Positions 18,046 through 30,500 of a stretch of 59,938 nt of DNA are shown here, piece by piece. A program made the position numbers and the translations under genes. Each line of letters opens with the position of its first letter. Positions within the stretch are counted from its first letter, which is position 1. Location: positions 1 through 59,938 of IMG/VR virus record IMGVR_UViG_3300044970_000300; one strand, 5' to 3'. Source of the stretch: a virus. A model generated the notes under the pieces. That model was not told the DNA's origin. It ran no database searches and saw nothing but the letters and a program-made list of their open reading frames with translations.

Positions 18046-21000
18046 ATGCCAATAGATAAGCTAACCCCTCGTTACCTAAACAAGGACGACGACTTCTTGG
18101 TTGTGAAGTCAGTCGAAATGATTGACGCTATAAACGTGCACGTTGGTGACAACGACGAGGGCAACGCTGACGTATTGAAGAACAGCCGAGGCAATACTCA
18201 GATTGTATTTGCGAGCGGTTCAGAGTTGCCGTCAGGCACGAACACCGTCGTAGGCTCTGGGCTTAACGTAGAGAAGAGTGAGGTTCTGTTTGCGGTACAC
18301 AATTCATCAGGCAACCATAGCATCTATCACTACTCGACTCAGACCAATCAGTTGAGGTTGGTGTATAGGGATTCGGTGCTTGGATTTACCGCTCTGAGCT
18401 TCGTTAAGTTTGACTTCATCGTTAACGAAAACGGAGACACGCTCGCGTACTTCACGGACGGAGTAACCGACCCAAAGAAGATTAACGTAAGCAAGGCGTT
18501 GCTTGGTACTGGATACCCATACAAAGCTGCTGGTGGATACAACTACACAGACGAGGAGAAATTGGTATGTATCACTGTGGCTAAACAACCACCGCTTGAC
18601 CCTCCTACCCTCGCGTTTACCAATGTGGCCGACCAGGACAACTTCGTCTATGACGAATACTTCCAGTTCGCATATCAGTATGTATACGAGGACGGCGAAG
18701 TATCGGCACTATCTCCATACAGTGAGATTGGCGTGAATGTATATCAGTTACTCGATGGATTCATCACTGACTCCGCCAAGGACCTATTCAACGCAATCAA
18801 CGTAACCGTAAAGCACAGCAGAGCTGACGCGTCTAAGATTAGACTCCTCGCTAAGTCTGCCGATACTCTTGGATTCTTCGTTGCTGGTGAAATTAACAAC
18901 AGCAGAACATCTACCACGGAGGTAATTACGTTCACCAATAGTAAACTTCGTTCCTACATTTCGTCTCTTGAGCAGAATAAGATGTACGACAACGTCCCTC
19001 AGAAGGCGAACACTCAGGCAATATCAGGCAACCGCTTGCTCTATGGTGGATACACAGAGTTCTACGACAACGTAAACACTAACGTGTCAATATCTGAAAT
19101 AAACACCGACAGCGGCAAGTCAGTATACCTTAGCGTAAATCCAACAACTGCGTCGACTAAATACTATAGTCCAGCTAGCAGTATAGCTACGTCTAAGTTC
19201 AACTTCGTGGTTGGTGATACAATCAATAGTACGTCATACGATAGTCAGATAATCCTAGACTTTCAGGTTTACTCTAGCGAGGTGAATGTACTTCCAGGCG
19301 GCTCCGCTAACATTCAGTTGACCTCTACTGAGACAACTAACTACCTGAGAGTTGGAAAACTGGAGATAGATATTTCCAAGCAGTTCACGCTTCCAGCGTA
19401 TGACGACCTATTGAGTGGTTCTCCAGATGTGTATGCTAGATTTGTAAATAACATTTCTGGCAACTACAATGCAACTGTAACTGTCGGTCAAGCTCTTGCT
19501 CAGCCTTCAGGAATAGTTCATAAACTTAAGGGAACCGCAGTTGTGAATATATCACTTGATGCGATTGACTATGGGAGTACTCAGATTTCATTCTTAGTTA
19601 AGATTGTATCTATATCACTCGAAACCGCTAGCGGATACTACAACAGTAACGCTAAGCCCATAGACTCTTCTAAGTTTATCTCATTCACTCTGAATCCGAC
19701 GTTGCTTAATACATCTTATTCTACAGAATTTAAGCAATTCGTTACATATAAGAATTACAACTCAAGACAGTATTACGTCTCGTCAGGTCGTTCATTCAAG
19801 GCTGGACAGGAGCACAAGTTCGGAATTGTGTATTACGATGGATTTAATCGAAGTGGAGCAGTAAACGAGATTGGAGCCAAGGAGGTATCTTGGTACTCAG
19901 AAAGAGAGGTCGATAGCAAGGGACCAGTTTCATTCCAATTCAGAGTCAAACACAACCCGCCGAGCTGGGCTAAGAAGTGGCAGCTACTATACTCACCGTT
20001 TGTATCGTATAACTATGCACTACAATACAGTGTCGGTGAGGCTTTCTGTACTTCATTGTCAGAGAAGGATAATGTCATATACGTGTCTATGGGCACGCTT
20101 GATGGAAAGTCATACTCATACATCGATTCCAAGAGTCCTAAGGTTGAGTATGTATTTGCCGAGGGAGACAAATTACGCATAGTCAAGTATGAGTCAGGAG
20201 GCGAAAATGTCTACGTTGGATATGAGTTCGATATATTAGGATATGAGTATTACGACCTAACGAATACTCCAGTAAACGAAACTATAGGTACTCAACCGAG
20301 TGATGATAGAAGGACTGGATGGTTCTTGAAATTGGCAGAAAATCCTAACGCTCCTGGGTTTACTAAAGCTGACGTTGTAACTAGAATTGAAGGCGGGATT
20401 GTTATTGATAGCGCAGACTTCTGGAATAAGCAGACTGTAGTTGAGATTTACAGACCTATCAAGCAGACCGACGTAAACATCTATAGGGAGATATCTGAAG
20501 TGTTTGATGTCGTGAATGCATCTGGCACCTACAGACACAAGGGTGACAGAGACTACTCGTACACTTGGACATCTAGCACATCAAACATCACCGTATCTGA
20601 TGGTTTTGCAACGACGGCACTCAACATCAAGAACGGTGACGCATTGGTGATAAGCACCACCATCCTCGGAGTGCTCACCTCATACGAGGTTAGAGTGTCA
20701 TCGGTTAAGATGTCTGGGACGAACAGAATCTTCTCAGTTGCTGACGCGAACGTAGTTGGTCAGATTGGAATCTCAGTTCCGCCGAACGGTGGGTACTCAC
20801 TGGCCAATATCACTAACCTGACCGATGCTGTGGTTGAGACGTTCAATGGTGACGCTTACTATCGTCTTCGTCAGATGAACGTGATAACTAATTACCTAAC
20901 AACTCCTCAGGTTACTACTCAGTATGAGGATATGTTCGTCGAGGATAACTCAATCACTGACTTTGCCGACTCTAAGTTTACCAGTATTGGTAGGCCCAAC

Positions 21001-22317
21001 GCACCAGCACCAACCGCTGGTCAGGTATACAGGAAGGCGACAATCACCTACTCTGAGCCATACGCTCTTGACTCTCAGGTGTTAACACTATCATCATTCA
21101 ATCTCGGCCAGGCCAACTTCGTGGACCTATCGCCAGTTTATGGTGGCATACAGTACATCGTGGACGGTGGAGACTCCATCACGATTCTACAGGAGCGTAA
21201 GTGTTCAGTAGCACCAATCAACAGAAACATCATCGAGTACATCGGTGGTGGTGGCGGTGTTACTGTATCGACCAACTTCATCGGCTCGCAGAGCTTCTAC
21301 GCTGGCGACTACGGTGTCGGTAAGCACCCTGAGTCTGTGGTTAACCATTTCGGTCGCGTGTACTTCGCTGACGTAAATAACGGAAAGGTTATACGCCTCG
21401 GGCCAGACGGAATCACTCCAGTAAGTGAGGAGGGCGTTGATTCGTACATCCAAGACAAGATGAACGGTGCCATAGCACTCGGCGACACGAACTTCAAGTT
21501 TGTCGCTGTTATGGACCCAGAGCGTAGCGAATACATCATCTCGTTCCAGAAGCGTGCTGGTAGCGGTTCATACAATGACGACACCATCGCTTACGACGTG
21601 AAGGCTGGCGCTTGGAGAACTAGATACTCATTCATCCCTGAGTCTGGATGCTACGTAGACAACGTAATGATTACGTTCAAGAACGGTGGCGCTTGGGCTC
21701 ACAAGGATGACTCAACCAGAAATACATTCTACGGCGCGTTCACTGCTAGCTCAATCAAGTTGGTGTCAGCACAGAACAACTCTATGGTTAAGATATTCGA
21801 GGCCGTTAGCGTCGAGGGCAACGCACCGTGGAGCTTCTCAGTTGAAACGAGGGACCAATCAACCGTCACCATCTCATCTATGGACAAGCGTGAGGGTATG
21901 TACTACGCGTCAATCCCCACGGCCACTAGCTCGACCTCAAACATCTTCCCACTCGGTGTTGTGACCAACTCAGACCCGATAGCTGGAGGATTCATCACGA
22001 GCGTAGGCAACTACATCTCAGCCATTCCATTCCCGCTCAATGGGCAGGTTATGGTGGTGTCTGGCGGAGCGCTTGTAGATACGAACCTCACGGTAAGTGG
22101 AGTCGTCAACAAAACATCAATCTCAACCGTTGGAACGACCGTCGTTACCGTGGGTCAGACGATTGCTGTAAAGTCGAACTCTACCGTAGATGGAGACAAG
22201 ATTCGCGGTCCATACGCCGTGATTACACTCACTAACAGCCTAACCACTCCAGTGGAGGCTTACGCATTCAACACGGTGTTCAACCGTTCGATGCTTCACA
22301 ATGAATTAGTTAACTAA
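18046..22317 (+). CDS. Tail nozzle / stabilisation protein
   Basis: 1423 residues, almost all beta. The N-terminus MPIDKLTPRYLNKDDDFLVVK and the following VGDNDEGNADVLKNSRGNT resemble the large tail-tube or 'stabilisation' proteins of crAss-like and other Bacteroidetes podoviruses. The middle repeats strand-turn units (SISEINTDSGKSVYLSVNP). The late part has propeller-like FGRVYFADVNNGKVIRLGPDGI and KFVAVMDPERSEYIISFQKR. The length and the gene order (ring, adaptor, then this) support a distal tail nozzle. It likely forms the DNA exit channel. Confidence 0.7.
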   Translation: MPIDKLTPRYLNKDDDFLVVKSVEMIDAINVHVGDNDEGNADVLKNSRGNTQIVFASGSELPSGTNTVVGSGLNVEKSEVLFAVHNSSGNHSIYHYSTQTNQLRLVYRDSVLGFTALSFVKFDFIVNENGDTLAYFTDGVTDPKKINVSKALLGTGYPYKAAGGYNYTDEEKLVCITVAKQPPLDPPTLAFTNVADQDNFVYDEYFQFAYQYVYEDGEVSALSPYSEIGVNVYQLLDGFITDSAKDLFNAINVTVKHSRADASKIRLLAKSADTLGFFVAGEINNSRTSTTEVITFTNSKLRSYISSLEQNKMYDNVPQKANTQAISGNRLLYGGYTEFYDNVNTNVSISEINTDSGKSVYLSVNPTTASTKYYSPASSIATSKFNFVVGDTINSTSYDSQIILDFQVYSSEVNVLPGGSANIQLTSTETTNYLRVGKLEIDISKQFTLPAYDDLLSGSPDVYARFVNNISGNYNATVTVGQALAQPSGIVHKLKGTAVVNISLDAIDYGSTQISFLVKIVSISLETASGYYNSNAKPIDSSKFISFTLNPTLLNTSYSTEFKQFVTYKNYNSRQYYVSSGRSFKAGQEHKFGIVYYDGFNRSGAVNEIGAKEVSWYSEREVDSKGPVSFQFRVKHNPPSWAKKWQLLYSPFVSYNYALQYSVGEAFCTSLSEKDNVIYVSMGTLDGKSYSYIDSKSPKVEYVFAEGDKLRIVKYESGGENVYVGYEFDILGYEYYDLTNTPVNETIGTQPSDDRRTGWFLKLAENPNAPGFTKADVVTRIEGGIVIDSADFWNKQTVVEIYRPIKQTDVNIYREISEVFDVVNASGTYRHKGDRDYSYTWTSSTSNITVSDGFATTALNIKNGDALVISTTILGVLTSYEVRVSSVKMSGTNRIFSVADANVVGQIGISVPPNGGYSLANITNLTDAVVETFNGDAYYRLRQMNVITNYLTTPQVTTQYEDMFVEDNSITDFADSKFTSIGRPNAPAPTAGQVYRKATITYSEPYALDSQVLTLSSFNLGQANFVDLSPVYGGIQYIVDGGDSITILQERKCSVAPINRNIIEYIGGGGGVTVSTNFIGSQSFYAGDYGVGKHPESVVNHFGRVYFADVNNGKVIRLGPDGITPVSEEGVDSYIQDKMNGAIALGDTNFKFVAVMDPERSEYIISFQKRAGSGSYNDDTIAYDVKAGAWRTRYSFIPESGCYVDNVMITFKNGGAWAHKDDSTRNTFYGAFTASSIKLVSAQNNSMVKIFEAVSVEGNAPWSFSVETRDQSTVTISSMDKREGMYYASIPTATSSTSNIFPLGVVTNSDPIAGGFITSVGNYISAIPFPLNGQVMVVSGGALVDTNLTVSGVVNKTSISTVGTTVVTVGQTIAVKSNSTVDGDKIRGPYAVITLTNSLTTPVEAYAFNTVFNRSMLHNELVN

Positions 22318-22321
22318 TAGG

Positions 22322-22329
22322 TATCTTTG
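22322..22329 (+). promoter_or_regulatory. Promoter, -7 box TATCTTTG
   Basis: TATCTTTG fits TAnnTTTG and ends four bases before the ATG at 22334, so the transcript should be nearly leaderless. Confidence 0.65.
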
Positions 22330-22333
22330 TATT

Positions 22334-23122
22334 ATGAAGTCCAAGAAATCATACAAGAAGTATATTAGCGGAGGCGCAATCGGAGCTGGTATGCAAGCGG
22401 TTGCTGGTCTCGGCCAAGTCGCATACGGCATCGCAGCCAACAAGAAGGCAAATAAGGAGTTAGAGCGTGTACGTGCGTCTGCACCATCACTCGACACTCC
22501 GTCTGAATACTTCAAGGCGTACAAGGAGTCATACGACCAGAACATTATGAATCGCCAGATGGAGAACGTGAATCGTGCTCTGTCGGGTGGTACTCAGGCT
22601 CTGGGTGCGGCAGGTGGCCGTGCGCTGCTAGGTGGTCTCGGTGCTCTCACCGAAGGCGCAGCACAACAACAGCAGTCCTTGGCCGATATGCAACAGCAGC
22701 GTCAGACTGCGGCTCTGTCTCAGTTGGCAGGCGCTCAGGAGGCCACTATGGGCCGCAAGGAAGGTCGCTACCAGCAGGAGCTTGGCTTCGCGCAGGCCGC
22801 TAAGGAAGCAGCGGTACAGAACATCGCAGGAGGTATCAGTGCCATCGGAGGAGCTGGACTTTCTCTTGCAGCTAATATGCCTAAGAAGGAAGTCCCCAAA
22901 GCCGCTAAGGGTGCTAAAGTAGAGAAGACACCAGGTAAGTTCTCACACAAGGAAAACCCAATCGACATTATGAAGGATGGCGCTAAGATTGGTGAGATGA
23001 CTGGCGGTGAATACATCTTCAACCCGAAGCAGATGAGCAACATCAAGAAGTTCACATCCGCTGGAGACAAAGAGAAACTACACGCATACGTGAAGAGTTT
23101 AATTAAGAAGTTCGAAAAGTAA
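22334..23122 (+). CDS. Internal virion / ejection protein, Gly-Ala-rich
   Basis: 262 residues. A basic N-terminus (MKSKKSYKKYISGG) precedes a Gly/Ala-rich helix (AIGAGMQAVAGLGQVAYGIAA). Then come Gln-rich coiled segments (QQQQSLADMQQQRQTAALSQ), a second Gly/Ala stretch (NIAGGISAIGGAGLSLAANM) and a C-terminal domain with GEMTGGEYIFNPKQMSNIKK. Amphipathic Gly/Ala helices of this type are found in podovirus ejection proteins that form a channel through the envelope. The next gene starts on its stop codon region (TAATG). Confidence 0.6.
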   Translation: MKSKKSYKKYISGGAIGAGMQAVAGLGQVAYGIAANKKANKELERVRASAPSLDTPSEYFKAYKESYDQNIMNRQMENVNRALSGGTQALGAAGGRALLGGLGALTEGAAQQQQSLADMQQQRQTAALSQLAGAQEATMGRKEGRYQQELGFAQAAKEAAVQNIAGGISAIGGAGLSLAANMPKKEVPKAAKGAKVEKTPGKFSHKENPIDIMKDGAKIGEMTGGEYIFNPKQMSNIKKFTSAGDKEKLHAYVKSLIKKFEK

Positions 23123-24486
23123 TGGCTTTAAGCACCACAGTATTTAAGGTTCCCGAGTGGGCGGCACAGGGTGCTGCTATGGAGGCCCAAGCCGCTCAGA
23201 AGAGAAAGGAAGAGGCCGAGAAGCGTGAGAAGCTCACGTCCGCTATGGGTATTGACCAAAAGTTTGCTGAGAACCAGTATAAGCTGGTCGGTAAATACAA
23301 GGATGCATCACAGGCCGCATACAACGCCTGGAGAGAGTCTGCAATCGAATTTGAGACGAGCGGTTCTCAGGCTGCTAAGGCGAAGATGGATATGGCTCGT
23401 AATCAGTTCAACCAAGCGTTTGGAATCGGACTGAGTGCATCAGCCACCGCAACCGATGAGCTGAACAAGATGAACTCTGCTAAGGGTGTTGGATACATTG
23501 ATACCCCTGACACCGCCAAGCAGAAGTACAATCAGTTCGCCACTGGCACGATGGAGACCAAAATCGAGAACGGTATCGTTATGGTTAAGGACCCCGACGG
23601 CGCTATGGTCCCCCTGTCTCAGTCTGTGTACTTTCAGCAGGAGCAGAACCCATATAACTCGTTTATGCTGGATAAGGTTGACCCGAACATCAAGTTCGTC
23701 GACCCAGTGGCCGTAGCTCAGCAGGACGCTAAGAACATCTACAACCTGAGCGGTGTAAGAATCGACAACGGTCGTGGTGTTACGTACAACGCTAATGCTG
23801 CCGCAGAGAAGGGATTAGCTCAGCTTAAGATGCGTTACGATTCAGACCCAGAGGTCAAGCGTATGATTGCAACTCGCTGGTACGCCCAATCTAATGGACT
23901 GGACAAGAACCGATTGGGATTTGCTGACTCAGCACAGGTGGACAACCTTATGAACACCGACCCTGCGTTTATGGAAGCAGCGCTTGAAGACTTCGAGAAG
24001 CAGTACGCTGACGCTATTAAGTCGCAGAAGCCAGCCGCACAGGTTGCCGCACCGACCACTGGTGGAAGCAAACCAACGCAGGCTGAACTTGACGCTGCTG
24101 GCGTTCTACAGACCGCTAGTGTCGGAGTACAAAATCAGCGCGGCTCAGGTAAAAAGGTTTACGGCTCATCGTTCTCATTCGCTAACAAGCCAGTTAAACT
24201 TACAGACGCTAGCGACCTGTTCATCACCGACGTTGTGATGGATTCGGCTGGTAACATCATCAACTACAAGCTATACAAAACTTCTAGTGGAGGTCTTGAC
24301 AATACTCCTGGCGGAGACTGGTCAAACGCAAAGAAGGAAGAAGTCGTAGGCGGACTAATAACTAAGTCACAGATGGCTGGACTTAAGTCTGAGCTTATCT
24401 CTAGGGGTCTGTACGACAATATGAGAACTATCTCTGCGTCTGCGAAGCCAAACTACGGAGGTCTTCAGTCCGCTCTAGGCCAGTAA
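23122..24486 (+). CDS. Internal virion protein
   Basis: 454 residues. The N-terminal ~110 residues are a long coiled coil rich in Ala, Gln, Lys and Glu (AAMEAQAAQKRKEEAEKREK). The middle is mixed (YNQFATGTMETKIENGIVMV), with a helical part (PAFMEAALEDFEKQYADAIK) and a C-terminal beta domain. It is coupled to the previous gene by TAATG and is followed by the giant polyvalent gene. Together these three are the likely ejected core proteins. No enzymatic motif is evident. Confidence 0.55.
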   Translation: MALSTTVFKVPEWAAQGAAMEAQAAQKRKEEAEKREKLTSAMGIDQKFAENQYKLVGKYKDASQAAYNAWRESAIEFETSGSQAAKAKMDMARNQFNQAFGIGLSASATATDELNKMNSAKGVGYIDTPDTAKQKYNQFATGTMETKIENGIVMVKDPDGAMVPLSQSVYFQQEQNPYNSFMLDKVDPNIKFVDPVAVAQQDAKNIYNLSGVRIDNGRGVTYNANAAAEKGLAQLKMRYDSDPEVKRMIATRWYAQSNGLDKNRLGFADSAQVDNLMNTDPAFMEAALEDFEKQYADAIKSQKPAAQVAAPTTGGSKPTQAELDAAGVLQTASVGVQNQRGSGKKVYGSSFSFANKPVKLTDASDLFITDVVMDSAGNIINYKLYKTSSGGLDNTPGGDWSNAKKEEVVGGLITKSQMAGLKSELISRGLYDNMRTISASAKPNYGGLQSALGQ

Positions 24487-24494
24487 TAGTTTAG

Positions 24495-24502
24495 TATATT
24501 TG
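24495..24502 (+). promoter_or_regulatory. Promoter, -7 box TATATTTG
   Basis: Exact TAnnTTTG, 22 bases before the ATG at 24525 of the giant virion gene. Confidence 0.65.
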
Positions 24503-24524
24503 CATATCGCAGATATACTATGCT

Positions 24525-27500
24525 ATGAACGAAGAACTTAAGGCAATCCTAGAGAAGGCGTACGCCAGCGGAAAGTCATTAGACCAGATATCTAAGGCTA
24601 TGAAGGATAACGGCTTCTCTAACGAGGACGTTGCGTTCGCATCAAGCTTTTACGAGAGTAAAAAAAAAAGACCGACCGATGGGGCATCACGTTCCACTTC
24701 GGCTCAGGAGCCTACTTCTTCGGAGTTACCCGTCTCTAAGAGCTCTATGCCTAAGCCTGACCAGTGGGAGAAAGACTTCCAGCAGGCTCGTATGCAGGCA
24801 ATGGAGACTGGGAAACCCGTTGATTTATTTGCGACACCAACAGGTAAACTCTTATCTGAGGGTATAAAGAAAGACAGCGCCCAGCGTGAGCGCGAGGAAA
24901 TCAGCACCGAGCTGGCATCTAAGATTTCTGGTATTAAGACGGCCGAAGACCTTGAGCGTGTTCGTCCTGAGATTGAGAAGACCTACGTAAAGTACAAGGA
25001 GTTTGACCTTGACAATGCAGCACCTGAGTCCATCTTCAATCAGGATGGTTCGTTCAACGTAGCAGCCACATCGTCGCTCGATTCCGACATCAAGTCATCT
25101 ATGGAGCGTTTCACGGCGGAGCAGAAGCGTTTAGCAGAGAATAGCACGTTCGTCTCTAGAGGTCTTGACGCACTGAGTGCTGGTGTTAATGGATTCATCG
25201 ATATGGCCCTTAAGACGGCCACTCCACCTATGACGGCGGCTACGCTCCAGGCGACTGGTACGACGTTCGGTGAACAAGCCAAGAAGGACCTAAAGAACGT
25301 GTCTCTGGCTAACTATGCCGAGAAGTTCAATATGGGTTACACGCCAGAACAGATTGAGAAGGGTGCGCTCAGTATGGCTATGCAGGGAGATTTCGGTCTA
25401 CTAGGTGTAGATATGCTAGACCAAACCATCAATCTAGCGGTCGGTGTTGCGGCTGGTCCCGCTGGCCTCGTGGCTCTAGGTACTACCGCGGCAGGTAGCG
25501 CGTGGACTGAGGTTATGGATGACAACAGATACAATATGGGGGAGAAGATGCTCTACGCCGTAGGTTCTGGTCTCGCCGAGTACGCAACTGAGAAAATTTT
25601 CGCCTCTGACCTTAAGGCCGTTAGAGGGTTGTTTGGTAGTGCAGAGGATGTAGCTAAGATGTCCAGGAAGGATTTCGGAGACCTATTGTTCAGCAAGCTC
25701 CCAGCACTAGCCCGCCAACCGCTTGAGGAAGGTATGGAAGAGGCCATAGTAGCCACCACTCAGGAGACGTTGAAGGCTGTACTTGCAGGTGAGAAGGTTG
25801 ACTATATGAACATCGCCGAGTCTGCGTTTGTGGGTGCGGCTATGGGTGGTTCTGTAGGTGTAGTTACGAGCGGTCCATCCGCCCTGTTGCAGACTCCAAT
25901 CTTCAAGGATAGAATCGAAATCAGAAACAAAATCTCTGAGATTAACAACCTCATCAACGACCCATCAGTGTCTGAGGACGAGAAGGAGCTTCTCAAGACT
26001 AGACTGAACGAATACGTATCTAAGGAGCGCAAGATGCGTGATGACGCAAAGAACTATTACTCTGCATTCTCTGAGGATGACCTACAACAAACCATCAAGC
26101 TGAATCAGACCATCTCTGATGGGATGAAAAAGTACAACACGCTAACTAGCACGGAGGCTAAGGCTCAGGTCGTAACCGACATCAAGGGAGCTATGGCTGA
26201 GAAAGCTAAAATCGAACAGAAGTATGATAGCAAAGCGCAACAACAAGTACCAGGTACTGTCGTCGAAGGGCAAGCCGTTGAGCAAGCCCAACCTGTCGAA
26301 GGAGCAGGCACTCAAGAGACTCAGGCAGGTGGAGTTCTTCAAGCACCTCAAGAAGTAACTAATGCCGCAGAGAGTCTAGGGTTTAAAGTCAAGAGATTCA
26401 AACTAAATCAAAACACAGTTAGTCAAGCGGTTGACGCTATGAACAGTTTCTTGTCTAACGTATCTGATGAAGTTATATCATCTTATGAAACGACTAGAGA
26501 AAATGTTGGTCTTGGAATCCAAAGTATTCAAAATGTTATTGACTCTTTTGCTAAGTCAAACATTGATGTAAACTTCGTTGCCCACACCACTCCTGAAAGT
26601 ATGCAGGAGCAAACTGGACAGTTGGAGCGCGGCGTACACATATCTTACAAGGACGGCAAGCCTAGTGAGATTCACGTATACATTCCATCTCTGCTATCAA
26701 ACACTGCCTATCACGAGGCTATCCACGAGATAATCCCAAGAACGATGGGTGCTGATGGCGTAAATAGCCTTGCTGATAAACTCAAAAGAGCCGTCAAGAG
26801 AGACCCGCAACTTCAGGCGCGTATGGATAAGTTCCTTGGAGGATATGATGTCACCGAGAACACAAATGACGAATTCCTTACTGAATTGGCTTCCTTAGTT
26901 TCTGCTGGGGATATTGACATAAACATCAAGAAAAGTCTCGCCACTAAGTTCGTTGAAGCGGTTAAGAGCGTATTAGGTATGGCTGGAATTAAAACTCAGC
27001 CTACTACAGCTCAACTGTTTAATGGATTAAATCAAATGGCCAAAGAGCTTGGAGCTGGAATTCAGCTTACTGGAGAGCTTGGCCAAATGGACTTCGAAGC
27101 AGCTAGAGCTCAAAAAATCTCTAAGCCTTCCGAAGATAGAGTTATGGCAGCAGCAAATGCTATTGCAAACAACGTAAACAATAAGTATCCAGAGGCTGTA
27201 GAACAAGAAGTAACTAAGGCCGAAGAGATTGTAGATAAGAGAGGCAAAAAGTATGTTAGCTATGAGGTTAAGCAAGTACCTTACCGCCTTGAGTCTGGTG
27301 CAATGGAATTCTTTGGTGAATCAGCAACTGATGTACTAGTAGATAGGATAGTAAAAGACGTAAATGAAAACCTAAGCAACAAAGAGGTTAGCAATGGAAT
27401 AGGATGGTACTCAAAAATGAGAGATTGGTTCCAGAAGAAATTCGGAGCTAACATCGAGTTATTCGGCCAACTGCTTGCTGCAACTTCGGCAAGAACTCCT

Positions 27501-30500
27501 GTAGATATAAACTTCAGGCAGTCAGTAGATGCTATGCGTCAATTCTCATTGGGTAAGTACGACGATATGCTTAATAGATACCACGATTACGTTAGTGGCA
27601 TCGAATCTATGAGCGATGAGGCTGCGCTTAAAGCGTCTGGATTCAAAAAGAAGTCTCACACTGAGGCAGACGTAATTGATGCTCGTAGAAAGCTCATCAA
27701 CAAGTTTACAGAAGTCCCACTTCAGGGTAACGGAAAGAAGTTTAATGCTAACAGTGCTAAAGTTTTACAGGCTCTTTACGGTAACTGGCTTAATCAGACT
27801 CAAGGACCTAAGACTAAGAACTTTGCTGGCAATTTAACTGGACGTTCTACTGAAGCCACGATTGACGTATGGGCAGCTAGATACCTTAGAAGAATAACTT
27901 ACCAAGGCAACGTCGAGCGCTGGAGAATACATCCTTCTCAGGAAGGCTCAGTCGAGCATACTGTCAATACTAAAGGAGAACTAGGGGGAGATTACTTCTT
28001 CGCAGAATCGGTTATGAGAAAGGCCGCCGATAAACTTGGGTGGCAGGCCGATGACCTTCAAGCTTTCCTTTGGTTCTTGGAGAAAGACGTATGGGATAAA
28101 AACGAATGGACTGGAGTTGTAGGTAAAAAGAAATCATCTTTTGAGGAGGAAGCCGCTAAACTTAAAACTGAGCGCTATCAAGCTGGAGTAACTACATTTA
28201 AGGACTTTGATACTTTCGATAAGAAAGAATATGATAAAGCAAAAAAGGAGCTTTTAGACAGCATTAGAAGCATCAGAGGCGTCGTTGTGGCCAGAGTAAA
28301 TGACTCTGAAGGTGAGTTTTACTCCCCTAGTGGAGATGTGTACACCGAGCCATCATTTGACGTTGAGTTCTCTGTAGAGGAAGGAACTGATGTGTCTTCT
28401 GTTGAGGCTAAGGTTGTAGAGATTGGTAAGCGCTATAACCAAGAAGCGGTTTTGTTTAGCAGAATTAGTGACATCAAAACATCCAAAACAGCACCGATTA
28501 TAGAGATTGGCCTGAAGAGACCAGTTAAAGAATCCAAGACGCTGGACGAGGTCAAGAAAGCTCTTGCTGCGATGGACGTTAAAGGTTTCACTATATCCAG
28601 AGACAGCAGGGGTAATGTGCTAGGTATTCGTACTCAGTTTATCAGTGAGTTCGAAGGAAAGCCCATCTCTGAAGGAGAGGTTATATTCGAAAAAGCAGAG
28701 AGCGAAATAAAGTCAAAGTTTGGCAAAAACGAAGATATTTCGTACATTGAGCGTAACTTTGTTGAGACAAACGTATTTTTTACAGCAAATGAAAAAGAAG
28801 CAGAACTACAGAGTGACACTCAAGCCGCCAGCAGTGGGACTGTCCCAGGAGGACTTGAACCTGCTAGCGCAGTGGTTAGAAAACAGGCAGGTCTTGGGAA
28901 GCCAGGAGAAAACGGAAATCGCCTCGATGCCAGAAGAGAAGGAGTAAAAACATCCTTTGTAAACACCTATAGAACTGCTGATTTCCTTCACAGGGCTATA
29001 AGAGACATCGCATACGGTTCAGGTAATGAATGGGGTTTCTTTGCCCCAAGGGGAACAGTAGTAACCGAAGTAAGGGGCCGCAAGGAACGTGGCGACAGGG
29101 ACGAAAGTAGATATTTCGAAGCTGAACTTAAGTTCGTTAACAGAATCAACAAGACCAGTTCTACGTTTAAGTTTATGTTCCGAATTGCTGACCATACGGT
29201 TCCAGCAGATGAGGCTAGAGCGGAGACTTACGTTGATGATGGTATAGCTACATTTAATAACGGATTTGATATAGCGTTAAACATCTGGAGCCCCAACACG
29301 TATAACGCGGCAGTTCTTCATCTTCAGAAGATGTTCAGAGTTAAGTTGCCTAAGATTGACTCTCAACTGCTTATATCTAACAGTAGAATGTTCCGCCAAC
29401 AGCGTGGAATTATGGACATACTGCGTAGACATTTGATGAGTGGAGCTCAGATGATAGATGGCAAATATGTTCCTGCAATTAGCGAAGAAGACTTTGTTGA
29501 GTTAGCAAATAAAATGGGCATCAGTGATATCCTTGCTAAGACTTTGTACGCAGACATCCTTGACCGAGCTAATGAGATGGAGCAGGCTGACTTCAGTATG
29601 GCGAATGTTAGAAGCCAGTATGAAGAGAGAATCAAGGAGCAGCCTTGGTACAAAGTAGTATTCAGCTTGAACAAAATCAGAACTGCGTTATTCGATAGGC
29701 AGTCAAACATCAAGAAGGCTATACTAAATTCTAGAGTATCAGGGGCATACGATTACTTAGTAAACAAATCTGGAGCTAGCGCTCGAGCTAAATACTTTGT
29801 AAACAAGGCTCATAGAGCTATATACTCTGGCCTTAACAAGTCAGACATCAACAACCTTGATGACATTATCTTCCTTCGCCGCGTAATCGAAATCGACAAA
29901 TCTTTTGACGACAGAAGAGCGGCTATTGTTGACCAGCTTGCAGAGGCGAACATTGAGCTAGAATACGCTCAGTACCGCGTAGACAATATGGCCAGCAACA
30001 TTAGTGTAGATAAGAAAAACAAGCTAAGAGAAGAGCTTTCAAAAGCTAGCGCTGAGGTTGATAGACTAACAAAACTGCTTGATGAGACTCAGCGGCCTAT
30101 GCACACTATGGACCGTAAGTCTGGAGTTACCACAAATAAGGAGATAGCCGAATTAGAGCTTCAAAAGATGTCTAAGACGATTAGCAACTTCGACCTTTTA
30201 AACTCTAGAGCTGATGCATACTTTAATGAGTTTAAAAACATTCTAAACGACCTGTTCAAGAATGGCTTAATCACTAAAGAGCTCTACGATAAGATTAAAG
30301 ACTTTGACTACTCTCCAAGGGTCTTCTTAAATCACGCCTTTGACTTCGGTGATAATGACGTGGCTGTACGTGACTATGGACTTACTGGTGACCAAGTTAA
30401 GAGAATCCGCGAAGGCAGTAACGATGATATCATTTTAGATTCTCAGTTTCTGCTATCGGCTTATGCAGCATCAGCTTCATCTAGAATCCTTAAGAACAGA

